Assembly: GCF_008642315.1 (NCBI RefSeq)
Contig: NZ_CP029192.1
Coordinates: 558,001-622,000 of the forward strand
Direction of reading: 5' to 3'
Length of the DNA: 64,000 nt
From: Streptomyces venezuelae
GTDB taxonomy: Bacteria > Actinomycetota > Actinomycetes > Streptomycetales > Streptomycetaceae
Position numbers and translations under genes: made by a program. The notes under the pieces are model-generated. The model was not told where the DNA came from, did no database searches, and saw only the letters and a list, made by a program, of their open reading frames with translations. This document shows positions 8,627 through 17,642 of this stretch, in pieces; position 1 is the stretch's first letter, and each line of letters starts with the position of its first letter.

Positions 8627-11600
8627 TCAGGGGTTGACGTGGCCGCCGTCCAAGGGGCGCCCCGCTGTCATCAGGTTCTTCAGGTCCCGGGCGTACTTGG
8701 CGACGAGGTCGCGCGTGACGCTCGGGATGTCCCCGTGCCCGGCGATCGCGCCGGCCCGGACGGCGGCGCGGAACCGGTCGGAGGGGATGACGGATCCGGT
8801 CACCGGGTCCTCGGGCTCCTTGTAGCCGTGCAGGATGGGCAACGCCGCGTACTGCCGCTGTGCCTGGGGCAGGGCGCGCATCGCAGCCTCGAGCCGCAGG
8901 TACCACTCGGCGTAGTCGTCCACCCGCTCGATGGCGTGGCCGTCCTGGGCGAGCCAGTCGACGATGGCGTCGAGGGAGACGCCGTCGTCGTTGGGGTTCA
9001 CGAGGCTGAACGTCCGATATCCGGAGGGGATTCCAGAGGTTCCGCCGCCCCCCAGCGCCACCATGGCGGCGGCCGTGAAGTCGACCGGCAGGCCGTCGTA
9101 GTGGGCGCGTTCGCCGTCCGCGCGGTAGAAGCTGCGCGGCGCGATCCCGGTGGCGAGCACGCTGAACAGGAGGCGGCTGAACACGTCGGTGACGTTGAGC
9201 TGTCCGCCGTACCGGCTGTGCGCCAGGATCATGCTGGACCGGAAGGCCGTGACCGGCAGTCCGCACAGGTCGTGCGCCTCATGCAGCAGCACTTCGCCGG
9301 CCCATTTGCTGGTCGCGTACCCGTTGGCGTAGCCGTCGTCGACGCTGAGGGCAGGTAGGGCGACGCGGACGTCGGTGTCCTCGTCGAGGGCCGGTCGGCA
9401 GGAGTCGGCGACCCCGACGCTGGAGATGTAGGTGACCGGCTTCGTCCGGCGGGTGAGGGCCAGTCGGACGAGTTCGGCGGTGCCGACGACGTTGGCGTCG
9501 AAGAGGTACGGGTAGGGCAGGAGGTGGTTCACCGACGCTCCGGCGTGGACGATCAGGTCGACCTCGTCGGCCAGCCGGTCCCAGGCCGCCTCGTCGAGGC
9601 CGAGTCGCGGTTCCGCCATGTCACCCGCCACGACGTCGAGATGGCCCGCGGCCAGTTCCTCGTACGTCCGCACCAGCTCCGGGTCGCCGCTGTCGAAGGC
9701 CGCGTCCAGCCGCTGCCGGGCCGCGGCGGCGTCCTTGCCGCGCACCAGGGCGATCAGTCGGCCGCCGGCCGGCGCCAGGGTGCGCAGCCATTCCAGGGCG
9801 AGGAAGCGGCCGAGGTAGCCGTTCGCGCCGGTCAGCAGCACGGTGCGCGGCTCACGCTCGACACGGGGCAGCGCGGGGGCATCGGCGAGGAGGTGCGCGT
9901 CGAGGAACTTGTCGAGGGTGAGGTCCTTCGCGTGGACCTCGGTCGCGCCCTCCCCGTGCACCGAGGCGAAGGTGGGCCGCCGCGCGGCCGCAACTCGGCG
10001 AGCAGGGTGCCCGACGCCCTCGCCGCCTTCCTTGAACTCCACGATGCGGATCGTCATTTCCTTGAGCGTGACCGGTTCCAGGAACAGCTCGATCGGTACG
10101 TCGATGCCCAGCTCGTCGCGGAGCCGTCCGGCCAGATGCACGGACGTCAGCGAGTCGCCGCCCGCGTCGAGGTACGTCTTCTCCAGACCGGCGGGCCCGT
10201 CGAGATCCAACGCCTCGGTCACCAACTCAGTGACTCTGTCCTCCAGTTCACTTCTCAGTGCGGGCGCCGCGCTCCCGGCCGACGCCTGGGCGACCGGCAC
10301 TTGAGCGGCCGTGCCGCGCAGCGTCAGCGCGCCGTACCTCTCGCCCGCGAACGGGTACGACGGGAGCCGTACCCGGCGCACCTCGCCGTCGAGCGCCGGC
10401 CATGCCACCTCCTCCCCGCGCAGCCACGCCTCCCCCGACGGGTCCCGCACCGGATCCGGTTGGCCCTCGGCCAGCGCCATGAGCTTGTCCGACGCCTCCC
10501 GCACGCCGGCGGCGACCACGTAGGCACGCACGGGCATCCCGACCCGGCCGGTGCGCAGGGTGTGCGCGACATCGGCGAGGGCGGGTGTGTCGGCCTCGCG
10601 CAGACGCGCCGCCAACCGTGCTGCCACGAGGGCGAGTTGATGGTCAGTGCGGGCCGACAGCGGCAGGACCGTGGGACGGGCGTTGACTTTCGCGTGCGGC
10701 TCGCGTACCGGTGCCTCCTGAACCACCGCGTGCACGTTCGTGCCGCCCATGCCGACCGACGTCACGCCGGCCAGCCGGGGCAGGTCCGGCCTGCGCGGCC
10801 ATGGACGGGTCTCGGTCACCAGCCGCAGCGGCGAGTCCCGCAGGGCGGCCATCGGGCTCGTGACGTTCACCGTCGGGGCCAGAGTGGCGTGCTCCAGCAT
10901 CAGGACCGTCTTGATCAGCGCCGCCACGCCGGCCGCCGCGTCGGCGTGCCCGATGTTCGACTTCACCGAACCGAGCGCGATGCCGACGCCGCCGTCGATG
11001 CCGACGCGGGCGTCGAGACCGGCGCGGGCGTCGAGACCGGCGCGGGGGGTGAACGCCGCGCTCGCCGCCGCCAGTTCGATCCGGTCGCCGAGCTCGGTCC
11101 CGGTCCCGTGCGCCTCCACGTACTGCGCCGCCGAAGGCTCCAGCCCCGCCGCGGCCCACGCCTCGGTGATCGCCGCCGTCTGCCGGTCCACGCCCGGGGC
11201 GGTGAAGCCGACCTTGCCGGCCCCGTCGTTGGTGACGGCCGTGCCCCGGATCACCGCGCGCACCGGGTCGCCGTCGGCGAGCGCGTCCTCCAGCCGCCGC
11301 AGCACCAGCACGCCCACGCCGCTGCCCGGTACCGTGCCGGCCGCCTTCTCGTCGAAGGGGCGGCAGCGGCCGTCGGGGGAAGAGGTCCCGCCCTGGTAGT
11401 AGACGTAGCCCTCCTTGCGCGGGGCGCCGATGGAGACGCCGCCCGCGAGCGCGGTGTCGCACTCGCCGAGCAGCAGGGCCTGGACGGCGACATGGACCGC
11501 CGTCAGCGAGGACGAGCAGGCCGTCTGGACCATCATGCTCGGCCCGTCCAGACCCAACCGGTAGGAGATCCAGGGCGCCAGGAACTCGCGGTCGGTGAGG

Positions 11601-12067
11601 AGACGCACCTGGATCTCGCCGATCGACGCGGCGAGCGCCGGGGCCGTCTCGGCGGCCAGGGCGTGCTCCGTCGAACTGCCGCCCATGTAGACGCCGGTGC
11701 GGGACGGTGCGCTCAGCGGGGCGTACCCGGCGTCCTCCAGCGCCGACCAGGCGGTCTCCAGGAGCACCCGGTGCTGCGGGTCCAGGGCGGCCGCCTCGGT
11801 ACGGTTGAAGCCGAAGAGCTCGGCCTCGAAGCGGTCCGCGTCAGCGAGGTACCCCTGTACCGGGACGAACGCGGGATTGCGCAGCTCGGCCAGGTCCGTC
11901 CCGTCGGCGAGCAGTTCCTTCTCGGTGAACTCGGACAGCGAGCAGACGCCGTCGCGCAGGTTGGCCCAGTAGGCGTCGAGGTCGGGGGCGCCGGGGAAGC
12001 GTCCGCTCATCCCCACGACAGCCACCGCTTGTTCAAGGTCGTGCTGTGCGGCTTCCTCGGTCGTCAT
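8627..12067 (-). CDS. AT-less PKS: KS-carrier protein-thioester reductase
   Basis: From ATG 12067 (AAGGG about 12 nt upstream) the protein has 1146 residues; a GTG at 12151 overlapping the upstream stop would add 28. A ketosynthase occupies about residues 15-440 with the full Cys-His-His set: TACSSS near 185, EAHGTGT near 318, NIGH near 372. It is followed by a degenerate linker ending in the post-AT motif LPSYPFAGERY but no acyltransferase domain. A carrier domain (GGDSL near 636) and a short-chain reductase-type terminal domain follow (TGANGYLG near 748, YATSK near 918). Malonyl loading would need a trans-acting AT, and release would be NAD(P)H-dependent, giving aldehyde or alcohol. An 18-bp tandem duplication (11005-11047) inserts extra GLDAR units in the KS. 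Confidence 0.9.
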   Translation of the reverse strand: MTTEEAAQHDLEQAVAVVGMSGRFPGAPDLDAYWANLRDGVCSLSEFTEKELLADGTDLAELRNPAFVPVQGYLADADRFEAELFGFNRTEAAALDPQHRVLLETAWSALEDAGYAPLSAPSRTGVYMGGSSTEHALAAETAPALAASIGEIQVRLLTDREFLAPWISYRLGLDGPSMMVQTACSSSLTAVHVAVQALLLGECDTALAGGVSIGAPRKEGYVYYQGGTSSPDGRCRPFDEKAAGTVPGSGVGVLVLRRLEDALADGDPVRAVIRGTAVTNDGAGKVGFTAPGVDRQTAAITEAWAAAGLEPSAAQYVEAHGTGTELGDRIELAAASAAFTPRAGLDARAGLDARVGIDGGVGIALGSVKSNIGHADAAAGVAALIKTVLMLEHATLAPTVNVTSPMAALRDSPLRLVTETRPWPRRPDLPRLAGVTSVGMGGTNVHAVVQEAPVREPHAKVNARPTVLPLSARTDHQLALVAARLAARLREADTPALADVAHTLRTGRVGMPVRAYVVAAGVREASDKLMALAEGQPDPVRDPSGEAWLRGEEVAWPALDGEVRRVRLPSYPFAGERYGALTLRGTAAQVPVAQASAGSAAPALRSELEDRVTELVTEALDLDGPAGLEKTYLDAGGDSLTSVHLAGRLRDELGIDVPIELFLEPVTLKEMTIRIVEFKEGGEGVGHPARRVAAARRPTFASVHGEGATEVHAKDLTLDKFLDAHLLADAPALPRVEREPRTVLLTGANGYLGRFLALEWLRTLAPAGGRLIALVRGKDAAAARQRLDAAFDSGDPELVRTYEELAAGHLDVVAGDMAEPRLGLDEAAWDRLADEVDLIVHAGASVNHLLPYPYLFDANVVGTAELVRLALTRRTKPVTYISSVGVADSCRPALDEDTDVRVALPALSVDDGYANGYATSKWAGEVLLHEAHDLCGLPVTAFRSSMILAHSRYGGQLNVTDVFSRLLFSVLATGIAPRSFYRADGERAHYDGLPVDFTAAAMVALGGGGTSGIPSGYRTFSLVNPNDDGVSLDAIVDWLAQDGHAIERVDDYAEWYLRLEAAMRALPQAQRQYAALPILHGYKEPEDPVTGSVIPSDRFRAAVRAGAIAGHGDIPSVTRDLVAKYARDLKNLMTAGRPLDGGHVNP
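11005..11047. repeat. 18-bp tandem repeat inside the KS domain
   Basis: About 2.4 exact copies of an 18-bp unit beginning CGCGGGCGTCGAGACC add six-residue units (AGLDAR) between the HGTGT and NIGH motifs of the ketosynthase. The insertion keeps frame and lies where KS domains normally have a short loop. Confidence 0.85.
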
Positions 12068-12147
12068 CGTGTCGTGCCCTTCTTGGAACGGAGCTTCGGG
12101 TGCCGGAACAGGTGGGTCGGGGTGATGAGATCCTGGTACTCCGGGTG

Positions 12148-14046
12148 TCACCGCCGCTCCCCTCCCTCAAGACGCTGGCGCCGTGCGCGCAGCGCACGAG
12201 AGCGCCTCGTTGATGCCGCTTGCGCGACCACAGCCGAACCCTCGTCCGAGGGAACGCCGTCACGGATCAGCGTTGCCTGCGCCGCCACCGTGGTGTGCGA
12301 GAACAGAGCGACAACCGAGAGCCGAACTCCCGCATGTCGCTCGAGGGCGTTCTGAAGCTCGAAGAGCTTGACCGAGTGGCCGCCCAGATCGAAGAAGTTC
12401 ACCTCGACCGGCACGTCTTTCCGCTTCAGTACCTCGGCCCACGCGGCGGACACCCGTCCGGTCGTGTCGTCCGTGGGGGCGGCGGCTCCATCCTCTGTCC
12501 GGGATTCCGGATGGGTTTCTGCCAGCGCACTGAGGCTTTTTCGGTCGATTTTTCCGTTGGCAGTCACAGGAAACCGATCGAGCACGTGAATCCAGTTCGG
12601 AACCATGGCTTGCGGCAGCCTGCGGGCCACATGCTCGCGGATGAGTTCTGGAGAGCTGTCAGGAGGCGACAGGACGAACCCGACGAGCTGGGTCCGCTCC
12701 GTGTTCGTCACCACGACGGCGTCGCTGACCCCTGGTGCGGTACGCAGATGAGCCTCGACCGCGCCGAGCTCTATCCGATGACCACGGATCTTGACCTGCT
12801 GATCGCGGCGGCCGAGGAATTCCACCTCACCATCGTCGTTCCAGCGGGCGAGGTCCCCCGTGCGGTACATCTTGGCGCCCTCGACGTCGGTGAAAGGGTC
12901 GCCGATGAAGGCCTGGGCAGTCGCTTCAGGGCGGCCGAAGTAGCCTCGCGCCACACCAGTCCCGCCGATGAACAACTCGCCACTCACACCGCGTGGGACC
13001 GGCTCCAGCTGCTCATTCAGCAGGTAGAGGCGGACACCAGGCACCGGCCCGCCGATGGATACCGGCCCAGGGGCCTCATAGCGGCGGAAGCTGGCCCACA
13101 CAGTGGCTTCGGTCGGGCCGTACTCATTGACCAGGGCGACGGTGCGGCCGAGCAACGCGAAATGGCGTTCCATCAATGCCTCGGTCAGCGCCTCGCCGGC
13201 CACGATCACCGTATCCAGCGCGTCCAGCCGCGTGCCCTGCCGTGCCGCCGCGTCCAGCAGTGCGTTGTAGAGCAGCGGCACACAGAGCAGCCGGGTGACC
13301 TGCCGTCGTTCCACCAGGTCGGCCAGCCGCTCGGGATCGCGGATCTCGTCGGATGCAGCTACGACCAGGCATCCGCCCGCGGTCAAGGTCCCCCACACCC
13401 CGGCAATCGAGGAATCGAAGGCCAGGGGGGACACAAGCAAGAAGACGGGAGCGCCGGGGTACACCTCGCGGCGTGCCCGAGTGGAAGCGGACAGCTGCCG
13501 GTGCTCGACCAGGACGCCTTTGGGTTCGCCGGTGCTGCCCGAGGTGTAGATGACGTAAGCGGCGTCATCGAGTGTCACGGCGACTGCCGCCGCAGTGATC
13601 TCCTCTCCTTCTCCTTCTCGGGCATCCTCCGCTCGAATGACCGGGTACGTGAGCGTGGTCAGTCGGTCAGACGTGCCGTCTGCGACGATCACGGCGGACA
13701 CACCCGCGTCGGCGAACACATCGGCGATCCGCTGATCGGGGTGGGCCGGGTCTGCCGGGACGTACGCGGCACCGGCGTACAGGATGCCGAGCACGGCGGC
13801 GATCATCGCGTGTGACGGTTCGACGAGCACACCGATTCGCTCGCCTCTGCCCGCACCTGCCGCACGGACCAACGCTGCGAGGCGCCTGGCCCAGGCATCG
13901 AGCTCGCCGTAGCTCAGCTCGGTGCCCCCGCTCCGAACGGCGACCCTCTGCGGATCACTGCCGGCCATCCGGGCCACTTCTGCATGGACTGGGCTGAGCT
14001 CGTCGTGTGGAGCGTTCGACACAAAGCTCTGTTCTGACAAGGTCAT
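12148..14046 (-). CDS. Stand-alone NRPS adenylation-PCP protein
   Basis: ATG 14046 (GTGGGA about 9 nt upstream) gives 632 residues; a GTG at 14058 is an alternative. The adenylation domain (about 20-520) has YVIYTSGSTGEPKG, NEYGPTEATVW, YRTGDLARW, LGRRDQQVKIRGHRIE and the C-terminal NGKIDRKSL lysine. A carrier domain follows with FFDLGGHSVKL. Hand alignment gives pocket residues D-S-S-L-I-A-E-V-W-K, which I cannot match to a known substrate. There is no condensation domain, so the loaded amino acid must be handed to a separate protein, presumably the KS-carrier-reductase whose alternative GTG start overlaps this stop by 4 nt. Confidence 0.92.
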   Translation of the reverse strand: MTLSEQSFVSNAPHDELSPVHAEVARMAGSDPQRVAVRSGGTELSYGELDAWARRLAALVRAAGAGRGERIGVLVEPSHAMIAAVLGILYAGAAYVPADPAHPDQRIADVFADAGVSAVIVADGTSDRLTTLTYPVIRAEDAREGEGEEITAAAVAVTLDDAAYVIYTSGSTGEPKGVLVEHRQLSASTRARREVYPGAPVFLLVSPLAFDSSIAGVWGTLTAGGCLVVAASDEIRDPERLADLVERRQVTRLLCVPLLYNALLDAAARQGTRLDALDTVIVAGEALTEALMERHFALLGRTVALVNEYGPTEATVWASFRRYEAPGPVSIGGPVPGVRLYLLNEQLEPVPRGVSGELFIGGTGVARGYFGRPEATAQAFIGDPFTDVEGAKMYRTGDLARWNDDGEVEFLGRRDQQVKIRGHRIELGAVEAHLRTAPGVSDAVVVTNTERTQLVGFVLSPPDSSPELIREHVARRLPQAMVPNWIHVLDRFPVTANGKIDRKSLSALAETHPESRTEDGAAAPTDDTTGRVSAAWAEVLKRKDVPVEVNFFDLGGHSVKLFELQNALERHAGVRLSVVALFSHTTVAAQATLIRDGVPSDEGSAVVAQAASTRRSRALRARRQRLEGGERR

Positions 14047-14058
14047 CAAAATTCCCAC

Positions 14059-14419
14059 ACTAATTCTCGACTGATGCCGCCCGATTCAACTCCCGAAAAC
14101 AGACTGCATTCCCACGGGCAGAAGTGGCGGGCCACCATGAGCAGTACACGCTCATCGGACGGTCACTGAACTCCGCTCAGACCGGAGAGAATGCACTCTG
14201 ACATCCGCTCACCTCAGCGTCAACGCCACAAGAAGGGCTGGCGAGACGGCGCGCAACATGTGTCCAGAAGAGCGCAATAACCGCCTGCCGCGCTTTGCCG
14301 ACGACACTTGACGCCAGCTCGCGGGCATCGCTAGCCTGCTCGATATTCCCATCACGGGTGCAGCACTTAAACCCCGTAGATTACTCATAATCTGTCAGGC
14401 CGATGCTGGGGGACCTTCC
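14059..14419. promoter_or_regulatory. Divergent promoter region, A-PCP and P450 genes
   Basis: No gene is visible in these 361 bp. The rightward promoter is probably TTGACG (14308-14313) and TAGCCT (14332-14337) with an 18-nt spacer, a HrdB-like match about 80 bp before the P450 start. The leftward promoter of the A-PCP/KS operon must also lie here. The nearby AraC-type gene is a candidate regulator, but I see no clear repeated operator. Confidence 0.5.
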
Positions 14420-15631
14420 ATGCGCACTCCCCATACGACGAATCTTTCCCACCTCCTCGATCCCGGACATGCGGCGGAGCCATACTCGTTCTACACCGAG
14501 TTGCGTACCGAATCACCGGTGCAGTGGGATGACTGGATGCAGACCTGGGCGGTGCTCGGCCATCCGGAAATCGTCGATCTCTCGAAGGACAAGCGTCTTT
14601 CTGTAGCCAAAATATCGGATTTCCACGAGAGCCTCCCCGAACAGGCCCGTGGGGACATTGAACTGCTGGCTCGCACGCTGTCGGACATGATGCTGTTCAA
14701 TGATCCGCCGCATCACACCCGGCTGCGCCGACTGATCAGGCCCAGCCTTTCTCCCCGCCTCACCCGGGAACTACGCTTTCATGTCCAGGAGTTGGCCGAC
14801 GAACTGCTCGACAAGGTCCTGCCGAGCGGACGCATGGACATCATTCACGACTTCTCGGAACCGCTCAGCCGTGGCGTCATCGCGAAACTGGCAGGTGTAT
14901 CCGCCGACGCCACCCACCTCCTGGAGAGCTGGCAGGGGCTGCTGCATGAGTTCTTCACCCAGTCCGACGCCCAGAACGCGCGGATACAGGCGCTGAGGGA
15001 GTCCTTCGACCGCACTGCCACCGCTCGCCGGAACGGCACGGCCGACGACTTCTTCAGCCGGATGATCAGTCCCCAACTCCGCGCAGCCGACTACACCGAG
15101 GACGAAGTCTTCGCCAACTTCCTGCTGCTCATCGACGCGGGGCAGGCGACCACCACGCATCTGATCGGGAACGCGGTCCTCGCCCTGTTGAACAACGACG
15201 AGCAGACTCAGCGGCTGCGCAGAGATCCTGAGCTGATCACCCCTGCCACGAACGAACTGATGAGATACGACAGTTCGGTCCAGTTCACCACTCGGAAGGC
15301 GCTCGCCGACATCGACCTCGGTGACCACCTGATCCGAGCCGGCCAGTCGGTGACCCTGGTTCTTGGTTCAGGGAATCGCGACCCCCGCCGATACACCGAC
15401 CCTGACACATTGGATGTCTCTCGACCGGCCGCTGATCACCTGTCGTTCGGGCACGGCATCCACTATTGCCTGGGCGCCTCACTGGCCCTCACCGAGATCG
15501 ACGTCGCACTGCAGGCGCTGCTGCGTCGGACCACGAACTGGAAGTGCGAGGTGGCCCAGCCCGAGTGGCTGGAAAGCATCAACTTCCGCTTCCTTGCATC
15601 CCTTCCGATTACTTTTGAGGCAATCGCCTGA
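14420..15631 (+). CDS. Cytochrome P450
   Basis: A P450 of 403 residues beginning at ATG 14420, with GGGGGACC about 5 nt upstream. The heme loop FGHGIHYCLGASLA (Cys near 350), the I-helix DAGQATTTH near 240-248 and the K-helix NELMRY mark a typical bacterial class I P450 needing separate ferredoxin and reductase; no redox partner gene is present in the window. It is divergent from the A-PCP gene and convergent with the AraC-type gene, so it belongs spatially to the NRPS/PKS cluster. The probable role is hydroxylation or oxidation of a building block or the released peptide. Confidence 0.92.
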   Translation: MRTPHTTNLSHLLDPGHAAEPYSFYTELRTESPVQWDDWMQTWAVLGHPEIVDLSKDKRLSVAKISDFHESLPEQARGDIELLARTLSDMMLFNDPPHHTRLRRLIRPSLSPRLTRELRFHVQELADELLDKVLPSGRMDIIHDFSEPLSRGVIAKLAGVSADATHLLESWQGLLHEFFTQSDAQNARIQALRESFDRTATARRNGTADDFFSRMISPQLRAADYTEDEVFANFLLLIDAGQATTTHLIGNAVLALLNNDEQTQRLRRDPELITPATNELMRYDSSVQFTTRKALADIDLGDHLIRAGQSVTLVLGSGNRDPRRYTDPDTLDVSRPAADHLSFGHGIHYCLGASLALTEIDVALQALLRRTTNWKCEVAQPEWLESINFRFLASLPITFEAIA

Positions 15632-15635
15632 GCGT

Positions 15636-16487
15636 TCAAGGAGAGGGCGGATGTTGTCCTCTCTGCCGGTACTCAGAGGGCGAGCAGCCCATGTTCTTCC
15701 TGAACACCCGAGCGAAGTTCTCCGGATTCGGGAAACCACAGAGCCTGCCGACCTGGGATATGGGGTCGCTGCCCGCTGTGAGCAAGTGGCGGGCAGCGTC
15801 GATGCGCAACCCGGTCAAGTACCGCATGGGCGTCTTCCCCGTGGTGGCAGAGAATCGGCGCAGGAAGTGGTACCGGCTGAGACGTGCTTCCTTGGCCAAC
15901 TGGTCGAGTGTGATGTTCTCGGACAGGTGCATCTCCATGTAGGCCCGCAGTGTGAGCAGTTGTTCCGGGCTGAGACCTCCCGTGCTCGGTGATGCGGAAC
16001 GGAAGGGATGGAGCAGGTATTCGGCCAGGTAGTGGGCGGCACTCAGGGCGTAGCCCTCTCCTGCACCTGTCTTCCGGGCGTGAAGCAGTGTTTGCGCCAT
16101 GGATGCGACATGCGGATCGAAGGCGCGCAGTGACTGTAATTCCGAAACATCACGGACAGGAGCGGTGGTGTGTCTGTCCAGTGCCCGCTGAAGGAATTCA
16201 GTGGAAAGCTGGATGTAAACGACTTCGAACGGGAGAAGTCTGGGCGGTGTCTTACTGAGCCGGATCAGGTTGTTGGGTGCGACCAAGCAGACCTCTCCAG
16301 GTTTGAGCGTGGTACGTCGCCAACCGTTGTCGTCGCGACGTTCGACCTGGCACACACCTCGTATTGGCGTGACGATGCCGAACCATTGATCCGACAATTG
16401 GTATGTCCAGGTGCCGCTGTCGTGTCCAGCGACTTTCTCTTCCACAACGATTTTCTGACTGGTCTGGTCTCGCCACGTAATGGTCAC
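15636..16487 (-). CDS. AraC-family transcriptional regulator
   Basis: A protein of 283 residues. The C-terminal part (about 180-280) carries two helix-turn-helix motifs characteristic of AraC/XylS proteins: LDQLAKEARLSRYHFLRRF and ISQVGRLCGFPNPENFARVF, followed by the usual MGCSPSEYR ending. The N-terminal part looks like an AraC-type cupin sensor (PGEVCLVAPNN). Its gene ends 5 nt beyond the convergent P450 gene, so it is probably the local activator of the peptide cluster, although no target sites are visible. Confidence 0.9.
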   Translation of the reverse strand: MTITWRDQTSQKIVVEEKVAGHDSGTWTYQLSDQWFGIVTPIRGVCQVERRDDNGWRRTTLKPGEVCLVAPNNLIRLSKTPPRLLPFEVVYIQLSTEFLQRALDRHTTAPVRDVSELQSLRAFDPHVASMAQTLLHARKTGAGEGYALSAAHYLAEYLLHPFRSASPSTGGLSPEQLLTLRAYMEMHLSENITLDQLAKEARLSRYHFLRRFSATTGKTPMRYLTGLRIDAARHLLTAGSDPISQVGRLCGFPNPENFARVFRKNMGCSPSEYRQRGQHPPSP

Positions 16488-16650
16488 GTGTTGTTCCTTG
16501 CGTGGGTCTGGGAAGGCAGAGGGAGGGGATTTACGGCAGGGCGATCCGCCGAGCGCTTATGGGGAGGGCAGCGTTCACCGAGGCCGACAGGAGAAGCGGG
16601 TCAACTGGTGAAAGAGGTCAGACCGTACAGCTGGTCAGCCGGAAAAGGCG

Positions 16651-16872
16651 TCAGCTGGAGATGCCGGGCTCGGCCTTGGCGTTGAGGAAGAGGTGGCCGC
16701 CCGCCTGCGTCTCCTCGGTGCCCCTGGGGGTCAGGTCGTCGGGCACGCGGGCCGGTGCGGCGGTGCTGCGGCTGTCGGCCGTGGCGGCGGCCGTCGCGGC
16801 GCCGGTGAGGGCCGGCGCGGCGACTGCGGTGAGGGCGAAGCAGGCGGAACGGGCGACAAGGCTCGAACGCAA
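16651..16872 (-). CDS. Small secreted peptide, unknown
   Basis: A possible TTG start at 16872, with GGAG about 7 nt upstream, encodes 73 residues. The first 28 form a signal-peptide-like segment (LRSSLVARSACFALTAVAAP), and the mature part is short, polar and ends in HLFLNAKAEPGISS. Third-position GC is high along the frame, which favours real coding, but no family is recognised. A longer in-frame ATG at 17004 would spoil the signal peptide. It may be an orphan extracellular peptide near the end of the NRPS cluster. Confidence 0.45.
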   Translation of the reverse strand: MRSSLVARSACFALTAVAAPALTGAATAAATADSRSTAAPARVPDDLTPRGTEETQAGGHLFLNAKAEPGISS

Positions 16873-17642
16873 CTGGATCTCCGTGGTGCTGAAGGGTGCG
16901 GAAGTGGTTCGTCCAGCGGGTGGCTGGGATGACCGCAGCTTGTTCAGTGATCCGTCCTGTCCGCCACAGATGACGACCACTACGGGACGCTGGAACGCCG
17001 ACACATGCTCTGACCAGCACAGAAGTCGTGGGCGTGGAACGGGAGGTTGGAACGCCGGGACGCCCGTTGCCGAACGCTCGCCGACACCGCAGCCCCGAGC
17101 GTCGCTAACGACCTACAAGACAGTTCCTTTTCACCCATGGGCACGCCTTCGAGAAAGAGGAGTGAGGAAGCGACCGACCGCGGTACATCACCGCGGCTGC
17201 TCCCCGCTGATGACCCTCACCCTGTTGGTCGCCGCTCACGTCGCGCTCACGTTTGGCTGACGTCCCCGAAGGACAGCCCGCGGTGCGTCCACGCGGAGCC
17301 TGTTTCATCGGTACGTAGGAATCGCGTCCGTTGATATGCGCGTTGAGGGAGTGCTGGAGCCATCGCCGATCGATCCATGGTGTGCTGGATGACGAGGTCC
17401 ACGTCGCCTGGTTCCAGAGACACGAAGAGGGCGGCGGCGGTCCAGCGTCTACTTGAACTGGAGCGCCGGCGCCACCTGGCCTCCGGTCGTATGCGGTTGG
17501 TGCCCAGGTGCTGGGCAAGTCCGAGCGGACGGTCTGTCACAGCCACGCACGTCCGCGCCGCGCCGTGCCCCGACGAGGTTCCCCCTCCGTGCCGGATACC
17601 CGAACGGCCCGGTACCGCGTGGTCCGGGCCGTACCGTCCGGA
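16873..17642. other. Gap of 770 bp without a convincing gene
   Basis: Several frames are open but none has the expected third-position GC together with a ribosome site. The only structured element is a set of three 11-bp direct repeats at 17234-17266. The segment separates the NRPS cluster from the ten-gene operon that ends at 17643. Confidence 0.6.
17234..17266 (+). promoter_or_regulatory. Three 11-bp direct repeats, PHO-box-like
   Basis: Units GCTCACGTCGC, GCTCACGTTTG and GCTGACGTCCC follow each other in exact 11-bp register. The spacing and the CTCAC core resemble the PhoP direct-repeat architecture of Streptomyces. No gene start lies close by; the nearest leftward gene begins at 16872. 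Confidence 0.35.

Noticed and set aside
9524..12355. Plus-strand open frame of 943 codons antisense to the KS-reductase gene
   Set aside because: It is a codon-structure shadow of the PKS gene; no ribosome site or recognisable motif.
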